Shown: positions 8,081 to 16,771 of the stretch, in pieces
Layout: every line of letters starts with the position of its first letter
How positions within the stretch are numbered: position 1 is the first letter of the stretch
NCBI RefSeq assembly: GCF_028683095.1
Contig: NZ_JAJUBC010000019.1
Location: 47,727-111,726 of the forward strand
Reading direction: 5' to 3'
Origin: Enterovibrio gelatinilyticus
GTDB taxonomy: Bacteria > Pseudomonadota > Gammaproteobacteria > Enterobacterales > Vibrionaceae
Length of the DNA: 64,000 nucleotides
The notes under the pieces: model-generated
Databases searched by the model: none
What the model was told of the DNA's origin: nothing
The model's input: the letters and a program-made list of their open reading frames with translations, nothing else
Translations under genes and position numbers: made by a program

Positions 8081-9225
8081 AGTACGTCCAACCAAGCATT
8101 GAGTGTTTGTGCACGTGCATCCCATGTATGCATGCTGACGGCGGATTGCTGTCGAGAATTTGGTGTTTGGTTGGCAGCACTGTTAAGTGCGGCTGCCATT
8201 TCATTGGCTGAATGGACAACCGACACATAATTTCGATATTCATTGATGGCGGGAAATGGCGTGCTAACCACTGGCCTACCTGCAGCGAGGTATTCGCGAA
8301 GCTTTAATGGGTTGCAGGCTCTAATTTGGGCATTATCAACGAAGGGTAATAGGCTTGCAGACCAATGCTGGCTATAGCCGGGAAGTTCATGATGGGACTT
8401 TGGTCCTAGCAGGGTGACGTTGTTGTGTTGTGCGAGTGACAACGCCGCATCACATGGTTTTCCAATGAACACGAAGTCCCATTCGGGCATCAAATGAATG
8501 GTTTGGTTCAGCAAGTCATAGTCAAGCCAGTCGGATAGAGATCCATAAAAACCTGCGGTTGGTTTTCCATTGTTGGGAAGGTCTTCTGCTCGTTGGGCGG
8601 GTATTGAGAACAAATCATAGTCGACACCGTGTGGAAGTAATTTGGTGCGCTTGTTTGAAAAGCGTGTAAAGAGCGCTTCGCTTGCAGCTAGAATAAGGTC
8701 CGCTTTTTGAACAAGATCTTCCTCTCGTTGTGCCACTGTCATGTGGTCTACGCCCGCGAGAGAGGAAAAATCGTCACCGCAATAGTAAACCAGTGAAGAC
8801 GCACCCAGTTGGTCGAACATATCGACAGCTGTGGGCAGCGATGTCCACAGGATAGGGTCATGCAGTTGAGCGCGTTCAATAATTGGAGTGAGCTGTTTTC
8901 GCAGCATACGGGTGGCGAGTTTGCGTCCTAGCGTGCTTCTCGGTGCCGGCAGTGTCGAGGGATTGACCACGATTAAGTTATCGGGTGTTTCAGTAGAACT
9001 CGTTAGGCTTAAAGGACTGTCTTTGCGCGTTTTTGCGGTTGTGCGACTAGCCGTCAGTTTACGCCATGCTCGTTTGCAATCATGGAGTGTGAAAGTAGGA
9101 CGACGTAAACCGATGGAGTTGACCCACACGACTTTGCGGTCCTGCGAAAGACGACGAATTAAATGTTGAGTGCTAGATGGCAAACCGCCCCAATCTTCGC
9201 CGAAAACAATCAGATCCCGTTTCAT
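8077..9225 (-). CDS. sypN: SypN-like glycosyltransferase, GT4/TuaH-like
   Basis: 382 residues, GT-B fold. The N-terminal domain starts DLIVFGEDWGGLPSS. The C-terminal domain carries GFYGSLSDWLDY (phosphate loop region), PFVDNAQIRACNPLKLREYLAAGRPVVSTP (nucleotide-sugar region) and a short helical tail. The pattern resembles the TuaH-type group of glycosyltransferases used in extracellular polymer synthesis. Four-base ATGA overlaps with sypM upstream and sypO downstream show tight translational coupling. Confidence 0.83.
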   Translation of the reverse strand: MKRDLIVFGEDWGGLPSSTQHLIRRLSQDRKVVWVNSIGLRRPTFTLHDCKRAWRKLTASRTTAKTRKDSPLSLTSSTETPDNLIVVNPSTLPAPRSTLGRKLATRMLRKQLTPIIERAQLHDPILWTSLPTAVDMFDQLGASSLVYYCGDDFSSLAGVDHMTVAQREEDLVQKADLILAASEALFTRFSNKRTKLLPHGVDYDLFSIPAQRAEDLPNNGKPTAGFYGSLSDWLDYDLLNQTIHLMPEWDFVFIGKPCDAALSLAQHNNVTLLGPKSHHELPGYSQHWSASLLPFVDNAQIRACNPLKLREYLAAGRPVVSTPFPAINEYRNYVSVVHSANEMAAALNSAANQTPNSRQQSAVSMHTWDARAQTLNAWLDVL

Positions 9226-9944
9226 CTTGCCATCTCCTCGTCGGTCAACGCACGTAGCACTTTTGCGGGTACACCACCCGCGACCACATTGGGTGGTAAA
9301 TCTGACGTCACAACGCTGCCTGCTGCGACAATGGTGCCGTGACCAATTGTCACGCCAGCCATAACGGACACACCCGTAGCGAGCCAGACGTCAGGCTCTA
9401 GGATAATGTCGCCCACTTGGCTGTCGAGTTCAGGCAACCCAGCTGCGCGTGCTTCTGCATTCATAGGATGTCCAGGGTATCCAGCCAAAAAGGCACGGCC
9501 TGCAATGCGAACATTGTCACCAATCACCACTTTCCGTCCGACAGCGATGGTTGTCTGCCAGCCGATATCAATATTGTTGCCTATGAGTAATTGTGGTTGA
9601 TCGTGTCCAGAAACGCGACCTGAGAACGTCGTTTGACCCGACACTCGGCAATTGTCACCCAAAGAAATGGCGAGAGGGCCGCTAACAAAAGGCATGCCGC
9701 CATAGAGATAGAGATTCTTACCCACATGTTGGAGACGTCCTTTGAATATCGGTGTCCACCATAGAGAGCGAGTGGCACTTTCCCACACATTCTGAAGCAA
9801 ACGGGTGAGGTGATAGAGCGGCACAACCAGTAATCTGGGGGCTGGAATACTGAAGTGAATGCAGGCTTTGATGGCTCGGAATAAGCCGCGAGCGAGTGGG
9901 CTTGGGTTGTGCTTTAACCAATGTCGGGTTGCTTGCATATTCAT
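9222..9944 (-). CDS. sypM: SypM-like left-handed beta-helix acyltransferase
   Basis: About 240 residues. The chosen start is the ATG at 9944-9942, because AAGGAG lies 7 nt upstream; the ATGs at 9950 and 9962 lie too close to or before it. Hexapeptide repeats run from about residue 75 to the end (for example IGNNIDIGWQTTIAVG and the closing IGHGTIVAAGSVVTSDLPP..VAGGVPAKVL), typical of trimeric acetyltransferases. Likely role: O- or N-acetylation of the exopolysaccharide sugar. First gene of the sypM-N-O operon, with its own sigma-54 promoter (9995-10012) and enhancer (10073-10087). Confidence 0.87.
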   Translation of the reverse strand: MNMQATRHWLKHNPSPLARGLFRAIKACIHFSIPAPRLLVVPLYHLTRLLQNVWESATRSLWWTPIFKGRLQHVGKNLYLYGGMPFVSGPLAISLGDNCRVSGQTTFSGRVSGHDQPQLLIGNNIDIGWQTTIAVGRKVVIGDNVRIAGRAFLAGYPGHPMNAEARAAGLPELDSQVGDIILEPDVWLATGVSVMAGVTIGHGTIVAAGSVVTSDLPPNVVAGGVPAKVLRALTDEEMAR

Positions 9945-9994
9945 TGTCATGCTCCTTGCCAATTCCGGTATCGAGAACGGTTTGACTATAGATA

Positions 9995-10012
9995 AAGCAC
10001 GAAATGAGCCAG
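9995..10012 (-). promoter_or_regulatory. Sigma-54 promoter of sypM
   Basis: The minus strand reads CTGGCTCATTTCGTGCTT. GG (complement of 10009-10010) and GC (9997-9998) are 10 nt apart. The predicted transcription start near 9985 is about 40 nt before the sypM ATG. Confidence 0.78.
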
Positions 10013-10072
10013 TTTATTTATGTTTTATTTATCAATGAATTATGTGTTGGTTGTTGTGGTGTGAATGACTTT

Positions 10073-10087
10073 TTGTCATTTTGAATG
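10073..10087. promoter_or_regulatory. SypG-type enhancer for sypM
   Basis: TTGTCATTTTGAATG differs from TTCTCANNNTGMDWN at one position and lies 63 bp upstream of the -24 element. It sits inside a larger imperfect palindrome (10069-10080 with 10084-10095). Confidence 0.6.
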
Positions 10088-10115
10088 TCAAAAAGAAAGA
10101 AGACATATCCACAAA

Positions 10116-10165
10116 CAACCTGACGGCCTCTGAAATTGAGCATCTTCAGGTTGATTGGGTATAAT
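10116..10165 (+). repeat. Dispersed intergenic repeat, copy 2
   Basis: The stretch TCTGAAATTGAGCATCTTCA continuing GGTTGATTGGGTATA is about 80 percent identical to 63006-63045. Its ends form an inverted repeat, CAACCTGA (10116-10123) with TCAGGTTG (10146-10153), so it can fold as a hairpin in RNA or DNA. Confidence 0.75.
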
Positions 10166-10260
10166 TGTCTGCTTTCTTGTCCCCTTCAGCTACGCACATC
10201 TATTGTCTTGCTGAAGGTGATAAAAATGCATTGGCATAGAAAGTGAGCTTTCAGTGTTTG

Positions 10261-11685
10261 CTAAGCGGTTTGACCCGCCACTCGTTTTAATGACCCTTTT
10301 GGCAATAGCCCTATTTTTTGGCTGATGAGGGTTAAGCTTAACGGTGCGATAAATAGAAGAATAATTCTCGCGGTTTCCGACCAATCGTAGTGCGCGACTG
10401 CCAACCAGATAAAACATAAAGAGCCAAGAAATAGCAGCGAATAGACAGGGTATGGCAAATGATATAGCGATTGGCTGACCACGTAAAAAAGCACGAAGCG
10501 AAGGCATTGCGTAAACACCAGTGCCATCAACACACCAAACACACCATATTCATGACCCCACCACCACAATGTGGTGATCGCAATGACAGCGGCAACGGCA
10601 TTGATACCCATTTGTGCGTAGGTCGTGTCGCCCGCAAAGCTGCCGAGATTGACCAGCTCCGCCATTTCTTTAAACAACGCTGCAGCCACAAGAAAGGCGA
10701 TAAATTGTGCCGCAAGTAAGTAGCTTTCTGGCAGCAGCCATGCGATAGCAAGTGGTGCGGCGAATGCCACACTGACGGCAATGAGCATCACAGCGACTAA
10801 TCCGTACCCTGTAAACCGAGTGGCTTTTTCTCTGCCATCTGGGCCATAAAGCACGTCAAAACGTTTTGGCATCCACCACATGCCAAACGGTTGCAGCAGC
10901 AATACAACGGCAAGACCAAACTTCGCAGCGACACCGAACTGGGCGAGCTCTTCTAATGAACTCACGTCAGCAAGTACCCAGCGGTCAAGGCCATTGAGGG
11001 TAAAGGCCATGATGCCGCTTGCCATAATTGGCATGCTATAAACCAAGGCTTGTGTGGTAACGGTTCGGGAAAACGATAAGCCCGTTTCTTTGATTTGTAC
11101 CACTGTCAGGATCAATGCTTGTGCAATAGCAGCGATACAACCAGCCTCCAAAACTCCGTCGATACCTCGGCCGTTGAGCAGCATGATGATAGTGAGCGCA
11201 GCGTGAAATACTGCACGACCAACTGCAGCTGAAAAGAAAGCCATCGCGCGGTTTTGCATTCTAAGCCAACCCAGCGGAACGGCAATACAGCCTTCCAACG
11301 CCAACATTAGAAGCACTAAACGCAATTGATAAGTGGTGAGTCCACCGGGGACATAGCTATCTAATAGCGATGCACCTATCCACCCCAATGGAATAATTAC
11401 CGCACAGGTTATCAACGTGAGCGTAAATATTCTGGCGGCCATGGTTAAGCGCTCACGTTGGGTTTTACTTCCCCCTACAAAGCGATATAACGCATCTTCT
11501 AACCCCAATCCCACAAGAATACTGCCCAGCGCAGCGATACTGCTGATGATTTCCAATAGCCCGAATTCAGCTTGAGGCAGTTGATGCGTGATGAACGGTA
11601 GCATCAACAGTGAGATGCCTTTCATCAAAGCCATGCTGCTGCCATAAAGCAGAGTCTGTTTCATGACGGGCGTAAGTGGTTTCAT
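10261..11685 (-). CDS. sypK: SypK-like polysaccharide flippase (Wzx/MOP superfamily)
   Basis: 474 residues, about 12 to 14 predicted membrane helices across the whole length. It opens with the family-typical KQTLLYGSSMALMKGISLLMLPF and contains LQPFGMWWMPKRFD in mid-protein. It would flip the undecaprenyl-linked repeat unit to the periplasmic face for polymerisation by SypL. ATGA overlap with sypJ. Last gene of sypI-J-K. Confidence 0.87.
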   Translation of the reverse strand: MKPLTPVMKQTLLYGSSMALMKGISLLMLPFITHQLPQAEFGLLEIISSIAALGSILVGLGLEDALYRFVGGSKTQRERLTMAARIFTLTLITCAVIIPLGWIGASLLDSYVPGGLTTYQLRLVLLMLALEGCIAVPLGWLRMQNRAMAFFSAAVGRAVFHAALTIIMLLNGRGIDGVLEAGCIAAIAQALILTVVQIKETGLSFSRTVTTQALVYSMPIMASGIMAFTLNGLDRWVLADVSSLEELAQFGVAAKFGLAVVLLLQPFGMWWMPKRFDVLYGPDGREKATRFTGYGLVAVMLIAVSVAFAAPLAIAWLLPESYLLAAQFIAFLVAAALFKEMAELVNLGSFAGDTTYAQMGINAVAAVIAITTLWWWGHEYGVFGVLMALVFTQCLRFVLFYVVSQSLYHLPYPVYSLLFLGSLCFIWLAVAHYDWSETARIILLFIAPLSLTLISQKIGLLPKGSLKRVAGQTA

Positions 11686-12824
11686 CCTTGTACCTCTCGA
11701 CGTGTCAGTGCAGAAGTCTTTGATTCTGCATTGGTGGCCAATGCCTCACAGATGTCCCCAAAGCAAATTTCAGCGCGATACTGTTGAGCAATCACACTGG
11801 CAGCTTTACCCAAACGCTTAAGTGAACGCATATCACTTTGTGCGGATTGCAGGGACATTGCCAATGCCGTGATATCACCAGCTTGGTACTTTAGACAGTT
11901 CACACCGTGAGTGAGTTGGCTGTCCCAATAAGCACCGTCTTTAGGGATAATGACGCACATGCCAGCCGCCATCGCTTCAAGTATGGACAACCCAAAGGGT
12001 TCTTTCACGCTAGTAGAGACGAAGATATTGGATTGAGAGCGAATTTCATCCAAATTGTCTGGGGTTTCGTGCCAAGACACGTTCATCACATCTTGAGGCG
12101 CTTCGCTGGTAGGTAACGTGGTTTGTTCAGGACGAATAAAGCACACATGTGTGTCGATATGTTGTGATGAGTGAATGTGTTTGAGAGCTTCAATTAACGT
12201 GTCTAGACCTTTCCACTTCAGCAATGAGGCCGCCCAAAATACAACGGCGTTATCGTATTGGCACTGGGTTGGCCATGTGTTTTTCGGCAGGCCATTATTG
12301 AAGGTTTGAAAATGCGTTAGTTCTGACAATGCTTGGTGGCAGCCTGCGGCACTGAGCGCTGTGCAAAGAGAATCGCTGGTGGACTCGAGGTAAAACACAT
12401 TATCGGCATGCAGTAAGCAACGACCGATGGTTCGAGACTTGGCAACAGGGCCATGAATCATCTGCACCAAGCGATAGCCTAGGATGAGCTTTGCGATATA
12501 TAAACCCAGGTCGACCCCCGGACCTGAGGCAGCAAGGGCGGTATCAATTCGGCCGATATAAAGTCTAAACCAGACCAACTGTAATGCGATTAACAAATGG
12601 CGAGCAAAATAGGCTAAGCCTTGTTCCGCTTTCTCAAGCGCGACCGGCATCCATAATGCCTTGGTATAAGCTTGGGTATGACGCCATGTTTTGGTGTCTG
12701 CCGTTAACACAGACACGCGCACGTTTTTATCTTCAAGCTGGGTAAGAACGTGCTTGGTTGATACCTTTGACCCGCCAGAGAATGCGATAGGGTCAAGCAC
12801 GAGAATGTGTTTGAGCTTACTCAT
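11682..12824 (-). CDS. sypJ: SypJ-like glycosyltransferase, GT4 type
   Basis: 380 residues, GT-B fold. The N-terminal loop is FSGGSKVS; the C-terminal domain has FWAASLLKWKGLDTLIEA and KEPFGLSILEAMAAGMCVI (EX7E motif). Donor and acceptor unknown. Four-base overlaps with sypI and sypK place it inside one operon. Confidence 0.85.
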   Translation of the reverse strand: MSKLKHILVLDPIAFSGGSKVSTKHVLTQLEDKNVRVSVLTADTKTWRHTQAYTKALWMPVALEKAEQGLAYFARHLLIALQLVWFRLYIGRIDTALAASGPGVDLGLYIAKLILGYRLVQMIHGPVAKSRTIGRCLLHADNVFYLESTSDSLCTALSAAGCHQALSELTHFQTFNNGLPKNTWPTQCQYDNAVVFWAASLLKWKGLDTLIEALKHIHSSQHIDTHVCFIRPEQTTLPTSEAPQDVMNVSWHETPDNLDEIRSQSNIFVSTSVKEPFGLSILEAMAAGMCVIIPKDGAYWDSQLTHGVNCLKYQAGDITALAMSLQSAQSDMRSLKRLGKAASVIAQQYRAEICFGDICEALATNAESKTSALTRREVQG

Positions 12825-14077
12825 ACTGTGGCCTCCTGAGTATGGGGTTTACGGAAGTTTTTCATAAAGCGAAACGACGCTTTTACTGGCGGTACAAACT
12901 GCCAATGGCTGATCCAGTTCGTGGTCATCGCTGGGTTATCGAGCAGCCCTTGATAAAGTGCTTCAAAGGCGCGAGTGTGTGTAGCGATAGTGAAATGCTC
13001 TTTGACGTGTTGTTGACCTTGCTGGCCAAGCTGCAAGCGCTGGTCTTGGTTCACGAACAAGTGGTAAATGGCTTGCGCCATGGCGTGCGCATTTTCAGTT
13101 GGTACAAGTAGGCCCGTTTTTAAGTGGCTAATCACGCTAGGAATGCCGCCGACTCGCGGTGCGATAACGGGAAGGCCAGCTAACCCCGCTTCTGCCAATG
13201 TCAGCCCAAAAACTTCTTCACGTGCGCCGGAAACACATAAGTCGCCACCACCACGCATCATACCCACCACATTGTGCTTCTCCCCAACCAAATGGACGAA
13301 GTCACTGAGATGTGCATCGTCAATCTGGGTTTGCAATGCTTCACGATCTGGGCCTTCGCCAATCACGACCAGGTGAATGGGCAAGCGAAGTTCACGTAAT
13401 TGCTTGCATGCTTCAATCAACAAGTCGACGCCTTTGCGGTGGATAAGCGAGCACACACTAATGGCAACGAATGCATCACTTGGTAGCCCGAGTGATTTGC
13501 GAATGTCTTCAACGGGCTGGTTGAGCAGTGCTTCTGTGTCGATACCGTTAGGGATCACTTTGCAACGATTTGGTGCGGCACCGTCAGTCAATAGTTGATC
13601 AACAACGGGCTGGCTGACACCAACGGCCATGCTGGCATGATGGAGCCCAAGCGTAATGCGATCACGAAGTGGGTAACGAGAGTGAAGGTGCAAAACAAGC
13701 GGTAATTTACGAGCCCGTGATACGAGGTTTAGCCATTGAGAAGGTGCACCACTGTTGGAATGGATAAGGGTAATGTCGTGCTTATCAACAATGTTCAACC
13801 CCGTGTTCACTAATTTGCTGTACCCGATAACATCCCATTTAGGTGAACGCTCACCGAGCAATAGAGTGAAGTTGCTGACATACACGGGTATCGCCAGTTG
13901 GCGAATTTCGTTAGCAAGCACTTCGCTATTACACCAAAGTACTGGTTCGAATTTTGTTTTATCGAGATGCGTCAGTAAGTCAATCAGACAACGCTCACTT
14001 CCGCGGATCCAGTCATCGCCATAGTGCACAAACAGTACTTTTTGAGGAGTAGGTAGAACCTGAGGTTTGATGTTCAT
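12821..14077 (-). CDS. sypI: SypI-like glycosyltransferase, GT4 type
   Basis: 418 residues. N-terminal domain VLFVHYGDDWIRGSERCLIDLL; C-terminal domain with CSLIHRKGVDLLIEACKQL and AREEVFGLTLAEAGLAGLPVI, showing the donor-binding EX7E pair, then a basic tail. The ATG has AGAGGA 8-9 nt upstream. It heads sypI-J-K, driven by the sigma-54 promoter at 14162-14180 with an enhancer at 14251-14265, matching the sypI promoter known in V. fischeri. Confidence 0.87.
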   Translation of the reverse strand: MNIKPQVLPTPQKVLFVHYGDDWIRGSERCLIDLLTHLDKTKFEPVLWCNSEVLANEIRQLAIPVYVSNFTLLLGERSPKWDVIGYSKLVNTGLNIVDKHDITLIHSNSGAPSQWLNLVSRARKLPLVLHLHSRYPLRDRITLGLHHASMAVGVSQPVVDQLLTDGAAPNRCKVIPNGIDTEALLNQPVEDIRKSLGLPSDAFVAISVCSLIHRKGVDLLIEACKQLRELRLPIHLVVIGEGPDREALQTQIDDAHLSDFVHLVGEKHNVVGMMRGGGDLCVSGAREEVFGLTLAEAGLAGLPVIAPRVGGIPSVISHLKTGLLVPTENAHAMAQAIYHLFVNQDQRLQLGQQGQQHVKEHFTIATHTRAFEALYQGLLDNPAMTTNWISHWQFVPPVKASFRFMKNFRKPHTQEATV

Positions 14078-14161
14078 TGTTATTTCCTCTCGAGCGTTGG
14101 GTTAATCCTCGGAAGCATGTTTTAGTGAACCGAGAAGATAAAGACCATTTACTCGTGTCTG

Positions 14162-14180
14162 TTGCAAAGACTGATCCAAC
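14162..14180 (-). promoter_or_regulatory. Sigma-54 promoter of sypI
   Basis: The minus strand reads GTTGGATCAGTCTTTGCAA. GG (complement of 14176-14177) and GC (14164-14165) are 10 nt apart and the -12 half is TTTGCA. The start site would fall near 14152, about 75 nt before the ATG. Confidence 0.78.
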
Positions 14181-14215
14181 TTTCTAATTGTTTGATTTAA
14201 TGCCTTTTAAACGAA

Positions 14216-14240
14216 ATCCGCGATGCTGAGCATCGCGGAT
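14216..14240 (-). terminator. Terminator of sypH
   Basis: ATCCGCGATGCT (14216-14227) and AGCATCGCGGAT (14229-14240) form a perfect GC-rich stem, followed on the minus strand by TTTCGTTT. It lies 38 nt after the sypH stop, so sypH and sypI are likely separate transcripts. It sits between the sypI enhancer and the sypI promoter. Confidence 0.85.
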
Positions 14241-14250
14241 AGGTAGATTT

Positions 14251-14265
14251 CTCTCATTTTGAGAG
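14251..14265. promoter_or_regulatory. SypG-type enhancer for sypI
   Basis: CTCTCATTTTGAGAG is a near-perfect palindrome, one mismatch (first base) from TTCTCANNNTGMDWN, and lies 74 bp upstream of the -24 element, the same spacing as at sypP. Confidence 0.72.
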
Positions 14266-14277
14266 TCACACAGACGG

Positions 14278-15294
14278 TCACTTGGCGGCAGTGGCATAAG
14301 CCTTGAGTAATTGAGGGACAACAGCTTCGGCAGAGTAGTCTTTCTTAATGGTACTGATCGCACGCATACGCCATTCTGCTCGCTGCACAACATCGCTATT
14401 GCGCCACTGATGGATGACCTCAACCAATCCGTTCATGTCGCCTTGCTCCAATAACCATCCGTTGTGGTTGTGCTCAATCAGCTGGCCTAGTGCTCCTACA
14501 TTAAATGCCGCGACGGGGATCCCTCTAGCCATTGCTTCCAATGAAGACATAGGCAACCCTTCGGCACGCGAAGGGATCACTAACAAGCCAATTAGGTTCC
14601 ATACTTTCCGCATATCACTTTGTGCACCGTGAAAAGTGAGATTTTGGGGCGCGGATTTTTCAAGGGATTTCAGCATCGGTCCGTCGCCATAAACATGGAA
14701 TTCGAGGTGTGGGAAACGCTTGGCGAGGTGCACAAAACGCTCAGGGGCTTTTTCTTTACTTAATCGTCCGACAAAAGCAATTTGATCGCCATTTGAAGCC
14801 TCGGAATCCTCCACGTTAACAAAGTTATTAGCGAGTTTTGCTGGACAAGGTATGGACTCAAGTACAGGTGTGCTAACAGCATAAACTTGGTTGGCAAGAA
14901 AGGCTGTGTGGCGGTCAACCCAGTCATAAAATTTCATTTTCCCTTCCTTTACCTCACCGCTGTGGAAAGTACTGGCACAAGTGATACCCATCATTTTTGC
15001 AATAGGGCGTGCAAGAATGCCGGCTTTATAACCATGAGTATGAATAACGTCTGGCATGTCTTTGCGAATAGCCTGCCAAAGGGAAACAATTCGCCCATCA
15101 AGAATTTGGCAATCTAGCCCATGATACAAAAGACGTTTTTGGATAGGGTGCTCGCCATATTGATTGAGAAAGACCACGGTCACATCTGTTCGTGCGCTAC
15201 TTAAACCAAGCGCAAGTTGTTCGACATGTGACTCGATGCCACCAAACCCACGGCTATCCAATACTATCCAGATCTTCTTCTTTAGCGTTGCCAT
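14278..15294 (-). CDS. sypH: SypH-like glycosyltransferase, GT4 type
   Basis: 338 residues. The N-terminal domain has IVLDSRGFGGIESHVEQLA; the C-terminal domain has FVGRLSKEKAPERFV, HVYGDGP and RAEGLPMSSLEAMARGIPVAA (EX7E). The ribosome site is AAAGGTGA ahead of the ATG. In V. fischeri sypH closes the sypA operon. Here the epimerase gene separates it from sypG, and it has its own consensus sigma-54 promoter (15337-15354) and its own terminator (14216-14240). Confidence 0.86.
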   Translation of the reverse strand: MATLKKKIWIVLDSRGFGGIESHVEQLALGLSSARTDVTVVFLNQYGEHPIQKRLLYHGLDCQILDGRIVSLWQAIRKDMPDVIHTHGYKAGILARPIAKMMGITCASTFHSGEVKEGKMKFYDWVDRHTAFLANQVYAVSTPVLESIPCPAKLANNFVNVEDSEASNGDQIAFVGRLSKEKAPERFVHLAKRFPHLEFHVYGDGPMLKSLEKSAPQNLTFHGAQSDMRKVWNLIGLLVIPSRAEGLPMSSLEAMARGIPVAAFNVGALGQLIEHNHNGWLLEQGDMNGLVEVIHQWRNSDVVQRAEWRMRAISTIKKDYSAEAVVPQLLKAYATAAK

Positions 15295-15336
15295 GCCGTC
15301 ACCTTTGTTTGAATTGGGACTTTAGAGTTAAGACAG

Positions 15337-15354
15337 AAGCAAAGTTAGTGCCAT
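15337..15354 (-). promoter_or_regulatory. Sigma-54 promoter of sypH
   Basis: The minus strand reads ATGGCACTAACTTTGCTT: a perfect TGGCAC-N5-TTGCT consensus, with GG and GC 10 nt apart. The predicted start near 15327 is about 33 nt before the ATG. Confidence 0.85.
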
Positions 15355-15418
15355 ATCATTAACCTTCTTATTTTTTAGCTTGTTAACTGGGTTTTTCATG
15401 AAAAGCCCGAATTGAAAC

Positions 15419-15433
15419 TCATCAAAATGACAA
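15419..15433. promoter_or_regulatory. SypG-type enhancer candidate for sypH
   Basis: The minus strand reads TTGTCATTTTGATGA, sharing TTGTCATTTTGA with the sypM site. It has two mismatches to TTCTCANNNTGMDWN and lies 67 bp upstream of the sypH -24 element. It could also serve the epimerase promoter from about 230 bp. Confidence 0.5.
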
Positions 15434-15658
15434 CGGTTATCGCTTGTTCTTTCAAAGCGCATGTCAAATTGACGAAGTGAGTGAGGAGCGCTTGAAGATG
15501 TCGCCGATTTTCGAACCATCAACCTAAATAGAGATAAACAGAAATCTTGCTTAAAGGTTTTTTTCGATATTAGAAAGTGAGTACACCCCTGACTTTCAAA
15601 GGGCTGAGCGTGAAAAGAACAAAAAACTGGGATGATAACGGATGACGTCGAAATAAAA

Positions 15659-15676
15659 CTTGGCAAACACTTTGCA
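15659..15676 (+). promoter_or_regulatory. Sigma-54 promoter of the epimerase gene
   Basis: CTTGGCAAACACTTTGCA has GG (15662-15663) and GC (15674-15675) 10 nt apart, and a TTTGCA -12 half. The start site would be near 15687, about 30 nt before the ATG at 15717. Confidence 0.78.
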
Positions 15677-15716
15677 GTAGGCCTGATAGTTATCTCAATA
15701 ATTGATAGAGGCTAGT

Positions 15717-16661
15717 ATGGCGAGTTATTTAGTTACTGGAGGCTGTGGTTTTATTGGTTCACACCTCGTTGAATCTCTCTTGGCTGATGGTCACCATGTC
15801 CGAGTGGTGGACGATCTCTCTACTGGGTCTCGTGACAATGTGCCCCGCCATTGTGAGTTGCGTGTGGCCGACATCTGTCAGCCCGGAGTACTTGAAGACG
15901 CAATGAAAGAAGTCGACGGTTGTTTTCATTTAGCGGCAATAGCATCTGTTGAGTGTTCGAATCAACGATGGGTAGAAACCCACGAAGTGAACCTGACGGG
16001 CAGCATTCGTACCTTCGAAGCCGCTAGGGTCGCCAAAACGCCTGTTGTTTATGCTTCGTCTGCTGCTGTGTATGGAGACAATGCGGATATGCCGTTGGCT
16101 GAGCGCGCAGTGCTCCGCCCACTCACTGCTTATGGCGCTGATAAGCTCGGCTCAGAACTACACGCTCGTGTTGCATCTGTGGTGCATGGCGTGCCGACTA
16201 CGGGCCTGCGTTTCTTCAATGTCTTTGGCCCTCGCCAAGACCCTAAATCACCATATTCTGGCGTGATTTCGATATTCGCCGATAAAGTGCTGGAGCAACA
16301 GCCTCTCACTATTTACGGTGATGGTGAGCAAACCCGTGACTTTATTTATGTGGCTGACGTTGTTCGTTTCTTACGGGCAGCCATGAAAGATGTCTCTGTG
16401 ACGCCAGAGGTCTTTAATGTTTGTCGTGGTGATGCGCTTTCTGTGAATCAATTGGCCACTATATTGATGTCTCTAACGGGTTCACCGGTAGAGGTCAATT
16501 ACTCACCCGCTCGCCGCGGAGATATTCGCACGTCGATAGGTAGCCCAGCTCGCGGGGCAAAGGATCTTAGCATTGTCGCACAAACGTCAGTGACCCAAGG
16601 GCTTCGAGAGTTGCTTACCTTCCTTGCTAATGGAAGCAATTCGCAACGTTCAGCAGGCTAG
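15717..16661 (+). CDS. NAD-dependent nucleotide-sugar epimerase/dehydratase
   Basis: 314 residues, extended short-chain dehydrogenase (GalE-like). Visible are the NAD loop GGCGFIG (about 8-14), the catalytic serine region YASSAAVYG, the YGADK form of YxxxK, and NVFGPRQDP for the substrate side. It likely interconverts UDP-hexoses or UDP-HexNAc to supply a sugar for the polysaccharide; which one cannot be told. The ATG at 15717 is preferred over an upstream TTG (15702) because AGAGG precedes it. It is the only plus-strand gene inside the syp cluster, inserted between sypG and sypH, and has its own sigma-54 promoter, which suggests co-regulation with syp. The terminator at 16703-16733 follows. 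Confidence 0.87.
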   Translation: MASYLVTGGCGFIGSHLVESLLADGHHVRVVDDLSTGSRDNVPRHCELRVADICQPGVLEDAMKEVDGCFHLAAIASVECSNQRWVETHEVNLTGSIRTFEAARVAKTPVVYASSAAVYGDNADMPLAERAVLRPLTAYGADKLGSELHARVASVVHGVPTTGLRFFNVFGPRQDPKSPYSGVISIFADKVLEQQPLTIYGDGEQTRDFIYVADVVRFLRAAMKDVSVTPEVFNVCRGDALSVNQLATILMSLTGSPVEVNYSPARRGDIRTSIGSPARGAKDLSIVAQTSVTQGLRELLTFLANGSNSQRSAG

Positions 16662-16702
16662 TCTCGATTCTCTATAGAACCAGACGTATAACGCTATGAT
16701 CG

Positions 16703-16733
16703 AAAAAACGCCGCAAAATTAGCGGCGTTTTTT
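16703..16733. terminator. Strong bidirectional terminator (epimerase / sypG)
   Basis: AAAAAACGCCGC (16703-16714) pairs with GCGGCGTTTTTT (16722-16733) around a 7-nt loop, with A/T runs at both ends. It lies between the convergent epimerase and sypG genes and ends both transcripts. Confidence 0.92.
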
Positions 16734-16771
16734 TCGGCCCCTGACATAGTCTGGCTACTGTTTGCTAGCAC

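Larger units (their letters stand above)
9945..10260. other. sypK-sypM intergenic region
   Basis: V. fischeri has sypL here. In this window no gene lies in the gap, which holds the sypM sigma-54 promoter, its enhancer, a copy of the dispersed repeat (10116-10165) and a weak hairpin (10183-10190 with 10210-10217) just downstream of sypK. Confidence 0.7.
15295..15716. other. Divergent regulatory region between sypH and the epimerase
   Basis: About 420 bp without a gene. Two sigma-54 promoters point outward (15337-15354 minus, 15659-15676 plus). An enhancer-like site lies at 15419-15433 and a second imperfect palindrome (ATGTCAAATTGACGA, 15461-15475) between them. Confidence 0.75.
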
